From the NCBI GenBank assembly GCA_024280675.1, contig JAJRPT010000228.1, positions 1 to 7,725 on the forward strand: a stretch of 7,725 nucleotides of DNA, written 5' to 3'. Origin of the DNA: Bacteroidota bacterium. Lineage in GTDB: Bacteria > Bacteroidota > Ignavibacteria > Kapaibacteriales > UBA2268. Each line of letters begins with the position of its first letter. The stretch's first letter is position 1. Shown piece by piece: positions 1-7,253 of this stretch. The translations under genes were made by a program, and so were the position numbers. The notes beneath the pieces were generated by a model. That model ran no database searches, had not been told where the DNA came from, and worked only from the letters and a program-made list of their open reading frames with translations.

Positions 1-2472
1 AATCGATTCCCAAGTCTTCCCGCCGTCTCTTGTCACTTCCACAAAACACTCGTCACTTATGGCAAGCAATCCAATGTATTTGAAAGACAGGTTTGGAGTG
101 GATGTCTGATACTCAGATGGTTGAAAGATTACTGAATAAACATTTGAGCCCATCGCATATTTTTCATTTGGAAGGTCAGTAAAGCTATAATCACTGTTGT
201 ACCCAATCTCATCGGTAATCGCCCAAGTCCCATTATTTAGGACCACTGCTTGATCGGATGACTCTTCAAAAGTAAAATTGTAAGTCTGAAGTGCAGCACC
301 AGAATATGCCATGATAGTATCGCTTTCCTTACTCTCGGCTTCGTCTTGATCTCTTGCCCTATTTACCGTTGCATAAAATCCTTCACGGAACATTTCAGTT
401 TCCGTCACATAAAGAAATTCATTCACCTCCCCGGCGGTCATATTCCCAGTGGTTACATTTACAAGTTCTTCTGAGTTTTGGTAGATTGAGACACTGCTTA
501 CAGCTTTAAAAATGGCATCATCGGTAGAGCGACTTGGGTTAGTCCATCTAAATAATATGCCATCTTCGTGTGGAATTGCAGAGAAATCTGTGATTGGCAT
601 TGATTCTAGTTCGCCGCCCACAGTGATTTGATAATCATAAATTTGCCCCCCTCCCCTTACATCGGCTGAAACCACTTTAACTCCATAAGTTACAAGATCA
701 CCCACATTAACCTCATTGTCTGTGTAGGATTTTTCACTCATAGGAAATGAGCCTATTTCTTCACCATTTTTGTAGAGCCAAACTGTATAATCTGTAATTT
801 CCTCACCCAGCCCATCTCGAATGTCGTCATCCCAAGAAAGCACAACTGATTCGCCATTTGTTATTTTAAAATTCTCAGGAGCAACCGGTGCTGTGGTTAT
901 CATCGAGGTAAAAAGATCGATTGTGCCACGACTTCCTCCAGGGCTTGTTGGCAACCAAAAAAGTGGATAGACCATATTTTCACTAGCGGCTATCGAGGTG
1001 TAATCCCCCCAGTATCTATTGCCGGCACCACTAGATTGTGGAGCAGCTCGCACTTTGATTCCTTCGTTTGTCAATCTTCTGTGCTTGAAATTTACTCCAT
1101 CGTATGAATAAGCATAATAGGCATCGACCAGTTCATTGTTGCTGTCATGTTGGGAGCTATAATAAAAAACGTGTACATATCCTGTTGTCTGATCCACAGA
1201 TATACTTGGGAAAAACATATCATTTCCCCGATTATTATTATCAATTCTAATTTTTGTCCATTTATTTTCACCAGGCTTTAATGTACTCAGCCATACTCCA
1301 ATCTCAGAGAGTGCGTGTTCATCTCTTCCCGACATTATAACATATATCGTGCCTCGTCTGGGCGAGAAAGAATTATCCACTACAATCTGCGGGTTTAAAC
1401 TGATTCTCATGCCATCTTTTTCCTCCAACACATATCGCCCAGATTCTGGATGCTGTACTCCAATATTCCACAAACTCATGGCATCGGCGATGCGTTGATA
1501 TGATTTGCCACCATTTATTGAACGGTAGACCGGAGCATTGGTCTTCCCGCCATCAGAATCTCTGAAGCTCACATAAACTGTACCATCAGGACCCACTGCC
1601 GGCATTGGCGCTTGGGTTTCACCAGATGAATGAACAGTTTTAGTTGTCCAAGAATAATAATCTTCGCTTTCACTTGAATATGCCGTTAGAATAGGGCTAC
1701 CACTCGAAGCGTCAAAAAGCTGCCAAGAGATGTAGACATTTCCTTTATAGGAAGATTCGGAGTAAAGGTCAGATGCTATTGTATATCTGTCATTAAAGGA
1801 ATCGCCCTGCATATCGACTGTGATACCATAGGTTTCGGTATCGTCTGCTGGTTGGTTCCAAGTTTTACCACCATCGGTTGAAACAGAAGCAAAAATACCA
1901 TTCCTGCCTTCGAGATCACCGCCGGTAATTTCTGCAAAACCATAAGAGTAAATTGCCATCCCATCAGGAGTAAAGCAAATCCCTGGATCAAATATTGTTG
2001 CATTTGAGTTGCCCATATCAATTGCAGTTTCGTTATTGTGGGCTGCGGTTCTGGAGAAGTTCCAAGTCTTGCCTCCGTCGTGTGTGTAATAGGCACTCAT
2101 TCTGTACTCACCCCAATTGGTATAGCTGTCGTTACAAGTGGCAATCGCATTCATTGGGTTGGTTGGATTTATAGCAATCCATGTCTCATCTTGTGCGCCC
2201 GATTGAGAGTAGATTTGCTTTAACACCAAATTGGATTTCATAAGGCGTGGAGCCACTTTTATTGGCTTAATCTTCTCGGAAATCTTCTCTGGAATATAAA
2301 TATTCTTCAAACCATTAAACTTAATATAACGGTTTAGCTCCGCCGCATCATAGTCGGAAGAGTTGAACTCATAGTTCAAATAATGTGGTATTTCATTGTT
2401 ATAATCCGAGGCTTTTACTTCGGCAAAAGACAGTAGATAAGCAAACAAAATGATGGTAAAAAGATGCTTCAT
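1..2472 (-). CDS. Secreted Asp-box (BNR) repeat protein with two Fn3-like domains, C-terminus outside window
   Basis: The reverse strand is open from an ATG at 2472 to the window edge: 824 codons with no stop. Residues 1-21 form a Sec signal peptide (basic MKH start, hydrophobic core, likely cleavage VKA|SD). Asp-box motifs of the form DGGKTW end at W137 and W205, with a degenerate NGGKSY ending at Y325 and another DGGKTW at W821. The first three lie in a region (about 95-520) that resembles a sialidase-type beta-propeller. Two fibronectin-III-like modules follow (about 529-620 and 625-727), then a beta-rich domain from about 731 that resembles the MAM-like domains of secreted peptidases. Asp-boxes are a structural fold marker, so sialidase activity is not implied; I could not assign the arginine triad or the FRIP motif of true sialidases. 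A T9SS sorting tail beyond the edge is plausible but unseen. No Shine-Dalgarno is visible before the start. Confident as a secreted Asp-box protein, not in any enzymatic role. Confidence 0.88.
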   Translation of the reverse strand, partial: MKHLFTIILFAYLLSFAEVKASDYNNEIPHYLNYEFNSSDYDAAELNRYIKFNGLKNIYIPEKISEKIKPIKVAPRLMKSNLVLKQIYSQSGAQDETWIAINPTNPMNAIATCNDSYTNWGEYRMSAYYTHDGGKTWNFSRTAAHNNETAIDMGNSNATIFDPGICFTPDGMAIYSYGFAEITGGDLEGRNGIFASVSTDGGKTWNQPADDTETYGITVDMQGDSFNDRYTIASDLYSESSYKGNVYISWQLFDASSGSPILTAYSSESEDYYSWTTKTVHSSGETQAPMPAVGPDGTVYVSFRDSDGGKTNAPVYRSINGGKSYQRIADAMSLWNIGVQHPESGRYVLEEKDGMRISLNPQIVVDNSFSPRRGTIYVIMSGRDEHALSEIGVWLSTLKPGENKWTKIRIDNNNRGNDMFFPSISVDQTTGYVHVFYYSSQHDSNNELVDAYYAYSYDGVNFKHRRLTNEGIKVRAAPQSSGAGNRYWGDYTSIAASENMVYPLFWLPTSPGGSRGTIDLFTSMITTAPVAPENFKITNGESVVLSWDDDIRDGLGEEITDYTVWLYKNGEEIGSFPMSEKSYTDNEVNVGDLVTYGVKVVSADVRGGGQIYDYQITVGGELESMPITDFSAIPHEDGILFRWTNPSRSTDDAIFKAVSSVSIYQNSEELVNVTTGNMTAGEVNEFLYVTETEMFREGFYATVNRARDQDEAESKESDTIMAYSGAALQTYNFTFEESSDQAVVLNNGTWAITDEIGYNSDYSFTDLPNEKYAMGSNVYSVIFQPSEYQTSTPNLSFKYIGLLAISDECFVEVTRDGGKTWESI

Positions 2473-2766
2473 TGTGGAATCTTTAAATAATTAATAATAC
2501 TTTTCGGTTTTCATATAATTAAGACTAGCAAAATACAATTTTTATTGCAAAATAGTTGTAGATTTTATTTTAAAAATGCTATTGTTCTTCTTTTTTTCAA
2601 TTTATTTAACCCACGGGATAAAGCCTCATAATATTGCAAATGGCAAAGGAGTTATTAACCCGCTTTTGTGCAAAGTAATCCCTGCCTCAACCTGTTTTAT
2701 ATTTGGATACTATTGTTTTTTTTATTATACTGTTCAATTATTGTTTAACATATTTGCCTGAAATAA
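2473..2766. other. AT-rich intergenic region between divergent secreted-protein genes
   Basis: This gap separates the starts of the minus-strand Asp-box gene and the plus-strand hydrolase-like gene, so it should hold promoters for both. It is strongly AT-rich with several T and A runs. Short open frames inside it are low-complexity and resemble no protein I know. It contains one TAnnTTTG match for the rightward gene (2698-2705) and two near matches, TATTTTG with one base too few, reading leftward (around 2535 and 2550). It also has the 12-mer TATTGCAAAATA at 2543-2554, which recurs in the other divergent gap. No tRNA, structured RNA or strong hairpin is evident. Confidence 0.6.
2698..2705 (+). 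promoter_or_regulatory. Candidate Bacteroidota-type -7 element (TATATTTG)
   Basis: TATATTTG matches the Bacteroidota -7 consensus TAnnTTTG and lies 61 bases before the ATG at 2767, which would give a leader of roughly 55 bases. No TTG-type -33 element is found at the usual distance; the nearest TTTG, at 2665-2668, is too far upstream. In sequence this AT-rich a chance match is quite possible. Confidence 0.3.
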
Positions 2767-4161
2767 ATGAAAAGAGCAGCACTTCTTTTATTGTTTTGTT
2801 TAACTTTTTTAAACACTTATGCCCAAACGCCAACCCTGCTTGGTGTACATGGTGGCTCTACCCCAGCTATTGCAAAAGAATTAGGGGCGCAAGCCGTCCG
2901 CTATGGCTTTACTGATTTTCAGATTAAGAAAGTATTTCTCAGTGGGAATGAAGCCTCCACAATAAATAAAATGAAAGCATTTGATTCTTTGGGAATAAAA
3001 CAAGTAATCTTCCTACGTTGGCCAAAAGACAGTGTGGAGGTAGTTGGAACAAATTACGAACGCATCCCAATAGGGGACGATAAAGTGGAAGTGTTTCAAT
3101 ATTTAGATAAACTACTAATGGCAGCAGGTTCTTATATTGACTGGATTCAGATAAACCAAGAACCACTTGGAGCCACTAAATACGATCATCTTAGCTATAA
3201 TATTTCAGAGATTATCCAATGGTGGACGGAGGTAGCACAATTCATAAGAGCAAAACAAGAAGAATACCCCGATGAACTTGCTCATCTCAAAATCTTGACA
3301 GGTGGAATCACTGGGATGAAAGGTATTATCCAGTCACCTGATTCTCCTCTTGTACCCATACTTGATTCAATTATAAAATTTGGAGAAGATTACTGTGATG
3401 CTATTGACTTGCACTTGCACACCCCATCGCTTTCCGAAGGTCTTGCAGAAATAGAATACATATCCACTAGAACCAACCACCCCTTGACTTGCACCGAATG
3501 GAGTCAATCTAAGATTGCCGTCAATAGTGGTTGGCTCGATGACGCTAACACCGTCTGGACAGACTCCTCTGATGTATATTTTGACATCAGCAACTCAGAT
3601 GTTATTTACTCGGCATATCAAAGCCCTTTGAGCCCTCCGGATTGGGATTCTCTTATCGCTTCATCTCCATTCACCCCAGGTTTTATTCCAGATTTCTACG
3701 AGGTATTAGACGAGAACTGCTTCATTCTTGCCTGTTACGCAGGTGTTTTTCAATACGGGAATCCACGCTTTGATTGGAATCAGTTATTGGCAAGCAAAAC
3801 TGTCAGCCAAGCTCTTTATCCCAATCAACCATTCTATTCAGAATACATCAATTTATCCTCCGAACTTAGCATGGGAACTTATGAAAGTGCCTGCTTAATA
3901 AACAATGCTGGCTCAAAAAACAATATTCTTTCTATCATCGAAATATATCCAAATCCATCAAGCTCAAAGATTAATATCACAAGCAATGATTTAAGAAAAG
4001 TTCTTGTATTCAACCAATATGGGCAACTTGTCTCAATACACGAAAATTTAAATGGTATAAGTAACTTAGAAATATCTCTTGACCAATTATCACCTTCTTT
4101 ATATTTTGTGCAAATAACAAATTCAGAAGGTGTGACAATTAGGAAAGTTGTGAAAAAATAG
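2767..4161 (+). CDS. Secreted clan GH-A-like TIM-barrel glycoside hydrolase with T9SS C-terminal sorting domain
   Basis: This 464-residue protein starts with a Sec signal peptide (residues 1-19, cleavage TYA|Q). The next ~310 residues read as an eight-stranded beta/alpha barrel: LLGVHGG (24-30), AVRYGF with R45, VIFLRWP (80-86), WIQINQEP (126-133), LKILTGGITG (174-183), IDLHLH with H216 and H218, LTCTEWSQ with E244, and a last strand near 318-328. In clan GH-A hydrolases the acid/base Glu ends strand 4 and the nucleophile ends strand 7, so E132 and E244 are the candidates. Residues about 391-464 form a type A T9SS sorting domain: IYPNP, a central VFNQYGQLV, LDQLSPSLYFVQI, and a basic end IRKVVKK. 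The mature enzyme should cross the outer membrane by T9SS and be surface-attached or released. I cannot name a GH family or substrate; a catalytically dead barrel is an alternative. The start is supported by the signal peptide beginning at this ATG; no Shine-Dalgarno is seen. Confidence 0.85.
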   Translation: MKRAALLLLFCLTFLNTYAQTPTLLGVHGGSTPAIAKELGAQAVRYGFTDFQIKKVFLSGNEASTINKMKAFDSLGIKQVIFLRWPKDSVEVVGTNYERIPIGDDKVEVFQYLDKLLMAAGSYIDWIQINQEPLGATKYDHLSYNISEIIQWWTEVAQFIRAKQEEYPDELAHLKILTGGITGMKGIIQSPDSPLVPILDSIIKFGEDYCDAIDLHLHTPSLSEGLAEIEYISTRTNHPLTCTEWSQSKIAVNSGWLDDANTVWTDSSDVYFDISNSDVIYSAYQSPLSPPDWDSLIASSPFTPGFIPDFYEVLDENCFILACYAGVFQYGNPRFDWNQLLASKTVSQALYPNQPFYSEYINLSSELSMGTYESACLINNAGSKNNILSIIEIYPNPSSSKINITSNDLRKVLVFNQYGQLVSIHENLNGISNLEISLDQLSPSLYFVQITNSEGVTIRKVVKK

Positions 4162-4180
4162 AAAATATTTCATTCAACAA

Positions 4181-5200
4181 TTAATACCTAAACTCAAAAG
4201 TCAAGCGTGCATAAATGTCGGCATCAAGCCCAGCCTCTTCGTAGGAGAAATATGCCACATAAGGCATTATGTACAAGTTTTCAATACCATTATAGGAAAA
4301 GCCTGCAAATATCGCCCTCGTCTTGCCCTCGGCACTTCTCAGCGGAGTGTATGCCATTCCAGTTGGCTTAATCAATTCCTCAGATATTTCATCATAGCGG
4401 AGAATCAAGTCTACATCCTTGTGAAGATGAGTGATTACATAAACAGACATAATATTATTAGACAAATCTATTGTTTCGCCATCCTCTCCAGCTTTGTCTT
4501 GATTAACACTTGCGTACAGAAATCCAACTCTGCCAATACCATCATAATCATAGGCAACAAATATTTGTGCAAGCGACGAGTTGAAATCATCATCAATGTT
4601 ATTGTCATAATACCCCTGAACATAAAGCCCATCAATTGCTTTTACGCCTAGGCTTGCATAAATTTTCTTCTTCTTGCTCACCTTCATTTTATTGCTAGAT
4701 TCATTTCCAACCATAACACTATAATCGAATATGCTACGTTTTCCAGTGAAAAGCAGACCAATATCCCTTGAGGATCTGTATTTATAGAAATCAGTTGGAG
4801 TTTTTTCAAAGCCTCTATATCCCCAGAGTTTTTCCACCGTTTTCTTTCCAATAGTTTCCATAAGACCAAGTCTAAATACATCTTTTCCAATAATAGATGT
4901 TTTTAAATCCAGGTAAGCATCTTTGAGATAAGGAGTGTAGGTATCTTCGGAGGCAAAATCACCTTTGGAGGATACTTCAAGTCTAAATCTTGTTTTCAAC
5001 ACATCTGAAATTTTATTGTCGGCCGTCAATCTAACTCTTCTAAACCAAAAGCCATTCTTTCCTTCCAAATCTGCGTCATTATTTTTTATATTATAAAAAT
5101 AATCGGCATAAGCCTTCCCACTTATTTTCATTTGAGAGTACAAAGGACTCGCCACAAATACTGAAGCCAAAACCAAAAGTATTAATTTAACCATCTTCAT
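4181..5200 (-). CDS. Outer-membrane beta-barrel protein, probable porin (Porin_O_P-like)
   Basis: This 339-residue protein opens with a Sec signal peptide (MKMVKLILL, hydrophobic to about residue 20, cleavage near LYS|Q). The rest is made of alternating amphipathic strands rich in Tyr, Phe, Gly and charged residues. It ends in LTFEFRY, an aromatic C-terminal residue preceded by alternating hydrophobics, the usual signal for BAM-dependent barrel insertion. The early segment with FWFRRVRLTADNKI and KDAYLDLK, followed by FRLGLMETIG, recalls phosphate-selective porins (OprO/OprP) and related Bacteroidota porins, but the similarity is general and the substrate is unknown. A lysine-rich loop (K171-K179) could favour anions. 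Its stop is 19 bases from the convergent gene's stop. A purine-rich AAAAGGGG seven bases before the ATG supports this start. A non-porin barrel is the main alternative. Confidence 0.8.
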   Translation of the reverse strand: MKMVKLILLVLASVFVASPLYSQMKISGKAYADYFYNIKNNDADLEGKNGFWFRRVRLTADNKISDVLKTRFRLEVSSKGDFASEDTYTPYLKDAYLDLKTSIIGKDVFRLGLMETIGKKTVEKLWGYRGFEKTPTDFYKYRSSRDIGLLFTGKRSIFDYSVMVGNESSNKMKVSKKKKIYASLGVKAIDGLYVQGYYDNNIDDDFNSSLAQIFVAYDYDGIGRVGFLYASVNQDKAGEDGETIDLSNNIMSVYVITHLHKDVDLILRYDEISEELIKPTGMAYTPLRSAEGKTRAIFAGFSYNGIENLYIMPYVAYFSYEEAGLDADIYARLTFEFRY

Positions 5201-5207
5201 CTTAAAT

Positions 5208-5215
5208 CCCCTTTT
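5208..5215 (-). promoter_or_regulatory. Probable ribosome binding site (AAAAGGGG) of the porin gene
   Basis: On the minus strand AAAAGGGG sits seven bases before the ATG at 5200. It pairs partly with the anti-Shine-Dalgarno CCTCCTTT. It stands out because no other start in the window has a clear Shine-Dalgarno, and it supports ATG 5200 as the start rather than the second Met two codons later. Confidence 0.4.
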
Positions 5216-5246
5216 GTAATTATTAGAAAGTATTTAATTTATGTTA

Positions 5247-5254
5247 CAAAATTA
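5247..5254 (-). promoter_or_regulatory. Candidate Bacteroidota-type -7 element (TAATTTTG) for the porin gene
   Basis: Read on the minus strand this is TAATTTTG, matching TAnnTTTG, 46 bases before the porin ATG, giving an expected leader of about 40 bases. No TTG-like -33 box is seen about 20 bases upstream. Position and orientation are right, but the AT-rich background weakens the case. Confidence 0.35.
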
Positions 5255-5342
5255 AGGATTAGATTTTTAATTTGTTTAATTTTCATTAAGCCGATATTAA
5301 AATTTTATTAAACACACTAGAACTCTATTGCAAAATATATTA

Positions 5343-5374
5343 TTAGTTATAAAGTCACAATGTGGCTATCTTTG
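5343..5374 (+). promoter_or_regulatory. Candidate Bacteroidota-type promoter for lepA (-7 TATCTTTG)
   Basis: TATCTTTG at 5367-5374 matches the -7 consensus TAnnTTTG. A weak -33-like TTAG at 5343-5346 is separated from it by 20 bases, within the usual spacing. Transcription would begin near 5380 and give a leader of about 33 bases before the lepA ATG. This is the best of the promoter candidates in the window and probably drives lepA and lepB together. Confidence 0.45.
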
Positions 5375-5412
5375 TAGTTAGTGAAAAATCCGACAAAGAA
5401 AACAAATAGAAA

Positions 5413-7218
5413 ATGAACAATCTCAGAAATTTTTGCATAATCGCTCACATTGACCATGGAAAATCTACTCTTGCAGACCGAATGTTGGAAACAACAGGAA
5501 GAATCACAGAGCGAGAAATGACAAATGCTCAAATTCTTGACGACAACCCGCTCGAACAAGAGCGTGGAATTACAATTAAATTGCATGCAATCCAGATGGA
5601 TTACAAGGCAAAGGACGGGCAAAGCTATACGTTCAATTTGATTGACACGCCAGGTCATGTTGATTTCACCTACGAGGTTTCCCGTTCGCTGGCCGCATGC
5701 GAAGGAGCCATTCTTGTGGTGGACGCAACACAAGGAATCGAGGCTCAAACAATATCCAATCTTTATCTTGCCATTGAAAATGATTTAGAAATTATTCCTG
5801 TATTAAATAAGATTGACCTCCCAAGTGCTACGACAATGAAAGACCAAGTCCGAGATGAAGTTCTCGACCTCATTGGTTGCTCCGAGGATGAGATAATTTA
5901 TGCTTCGGCAAAAAATGGCATTGGCATCGAAGATATTCTCGAAGCAATAGTTGAACGTATTCCCGCCCCTGATGGTGATCCAAATGCGACACTCAAAGCA
6001 CTAATCTATGACAGTCTTTACGACCCATATCTTGGTGTGGTTATTCACATGAGAATCATTGACGGGACAATCAAAAAAGGAGACAGGATTCTTTTCATGG
6101 CAACCGACAAGGAGTTTATTGCCGAAGAGGTTGGAGTAATGCACATGACCCGCCATAAGACTGGCGAGCTTTCGGCAGGAAATGTCGGCTATCTCACCGC
6201 CGCAATTCGCACACTCGAAGATGTAAAATCGGGCGATACAATCACCCATGTAAAAGATAGAGCAAGCAAAGCTATCGAAGGTTTCAAAGAAGTTAAGCCG
6301 ATGGTCTTTTCTGGAATTTATCCGGCAGAGTCTTCAGATTTTGAGAATTTGCGTGAAGCACTTGCAAAATTGTCGCTAAATGACGCATCCATTTCCTATC
6401 AGCCAGAATCTTCCAAGGCATTGGGATTTGGTTTTCGTTGCGGATTTTTGGGATTGCTTCACATGGAAATTGTCCAAGAGAGACTCGACAGAGAATTTAA
6501 TCAAACCATTGTCACAACCGTCCCGAGCGTTCGTTACCACGTCATTCTCAATCACGGAGCGGGCGATTTGCTGGTCGAAAACCCATCCGATTTGCCAGAC
6601 CCAGCCCGAATTGATTATATTATGGAGCCTTACATCAAAGCACAAATTATAACTCCTGCCGAATATATTGGCAATATTATGAAGCTCTGTATGGACCGGC
6701 GTGGTGAGATGACAAACCAACATTACCTCTCACCAGACCGAGTTGAACTCTCATTTGAGTTGCCACTTGCAGAAATTGTTTTTGATTTTTATGATAAACT
6801 GAAATCGACAACTCGTGGATACGCATCTCTTGACTACGAATTTACAGACGAGAAGAAAGGCAAATTGCAAAAACTCGATATTTTACTAAATGGCGAACCA
6901 GTGGACGCACTTTCTTCAATCGTCCACATCTCAAAAGCACATGATTGGGGCAAAAGACTTTGCTCCAAGCTAAAGGAACTAATTCCTCAGCAAATGTTTG
7001 AAGTAGCAATCCAGGCCGCAATCGGCTCGAAAGTAGTGGCAAGAACTAACGTACGGGCGATGAGAAAAAATGTAACCGCAAAATGTTATGGAGGAGATAT
7101 TTCCAGAAAAAGAAAATTGCTCGATAAACAAAAGGCTGGTAAAAAACGTATGAAACAAATCGGATCGGTCGAAGTTCCCCAAGAAGCATTCCACGCAATT
7201 CTCTCGATTGACGATTAA
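5413..7218 (+). CDS. lepA: Elongation factor 4 (LepA), translational GTPase
   Basis: The 601-residue length is close to E. coli LepA (599). GTPase motifs are in order: G1 AHIDHGKST (11-19), G2 region QERGITIK (49-56), G3 DTPGHVDF (78-85) with the GTPase His at H82, G4 NKID (132-135) and G5 SAK (165-167). Domain II follows (for example VVIHMRIIDG), then EF-G-like domains III and V, including FGFRCGFLGLLHMEI. The LepA-specific C-terminal domain ends with the basic SRKRKLLDKQKAGKKR segment and VEVPQEAFHAIL (residues 564 onward). This tail and the absence of EF-G domain IV separate it from EF-G, TypA and RF3. LepA binds ribosomes; proposed roles are back-translocation, rescue of stalled ribosomes and 30S assembly or initiation. 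It lies 35 bases upstream of lepB in the same direction, as in many bacteria. The whole product starts cleanly at this ATG and nothing is missing. Confidence 0.98.
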   Translation: MNNLRNFCIIAHIDHGKSTLADRMLETTGRITEREMTNAQILDDNPLEQERGITIKLHAIQMDYKAKDGQSYTFNLIDTPGHVDFTYEVSRSLAACEGAILVVDATQGIEAQTISNLYLAIENDLEIIPVLNKIDLPSATTMKDQVRDEVLDLIGCSEDEIIYASAKNGIGIEDILEAIVERIPAPDGDPNATLKALIYDSLYDPYLGVVIHMRIIDGTIKKGDRILFMATDKEFIAEEVGVMHMTRHKTGELSAGNVGYLTAAIRTLEDVKSGDTITHVKDRASKAIEGFKEVKPMVFSGIYPAESSDFENLREALAKLSLNDASISYQPESSKALGFGFRCGFLGLLHMEIVQERLDREFNQTIVTTVPSVRYHVILNHGAGDLLVENPSDLPDPARIDYIMEPYIKAQIITPAEYIGNIMKLCMDRRGEMTNQHYLSPDRVELSFELPLAEIVFDFYDKLKSTTRGYASLDYEFTDEKKGKLQKLDILLNGEPVDALSSIVHISKAHDWGKRLCSKLKELIPQQMFEVAIQAAIGSKVVARTNVRAMRKNVTAKCYGGDISRKRKLLDKQKAGKKRMKQIGSVEVPQEAFHAILSIDD

Positions 7219-7253
7219 TTTATTAAAAAGTAATTATAAAGCTGAACAAAAAA

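Larger units (their letters stand above)
5201..5412. other. AT-rich intergenic region between porin gene and lepA
   Basis: This 212-base gap lies between divergent starts and holds the promoter candidates and ribosome binding site listed separately. It also has three copies of the octamer TTTAATTT (5233-5240, 5266-5273, 5275-5282), a 10-base palindrome TAAAATTTTA (5298-5307), and a second copy of TATTGCAAAATA (5326-5337). All are short and AT-rich, so no operator is claimed. Confidence 0.5.

Noticed and set aside
1776..2223. Open frames overlapping the Asp-box gene (106 and 61 residues)
   Set aside because: They lie in other frames of a continuous 824-codon gene with a signal peptide and repeated motifs; their translations look like nothing known.
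2576..2915. Short plus-strand open frames in the 2473-2766 gap
   Set aside because: Low-complexity Phe/Leu/Tyr-rich translations from AT-rich DNA; the second overlaps the signal peptide region of the real gene in another frame.
5233..5282. Three TTTAATTT octamers as iterons or operator repeats
   Set aside because: Irregular spacing (33 and 9 bases) and pure A/T content; not convincing above background.
5298..5307. Palindrome TAAAATTTTA as an operator or terminator
   Set aside because: Only A and T, 10 bases, no loop or flanking extension; expected by chance in such AT-rich DNA.
5347..5748. 133-residue minus-strand frame over the lepA start
   Set aside because: Antisense to the highly conserved GTPase motifs of lepA; a shadow of strong codon bias, with no start signal.
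6376..6723. Minus-strand 115-residue and plus-strand 90-residue frames inside lepA
   Set aside because: Both are alternative readings of an intact lepA and have no recognisable features.
7219..7253. Terminator between lepA and lepB
   Set aside because: The 35-base spacer has A/T runs but no GC-containing stem, so read-through is more likely.
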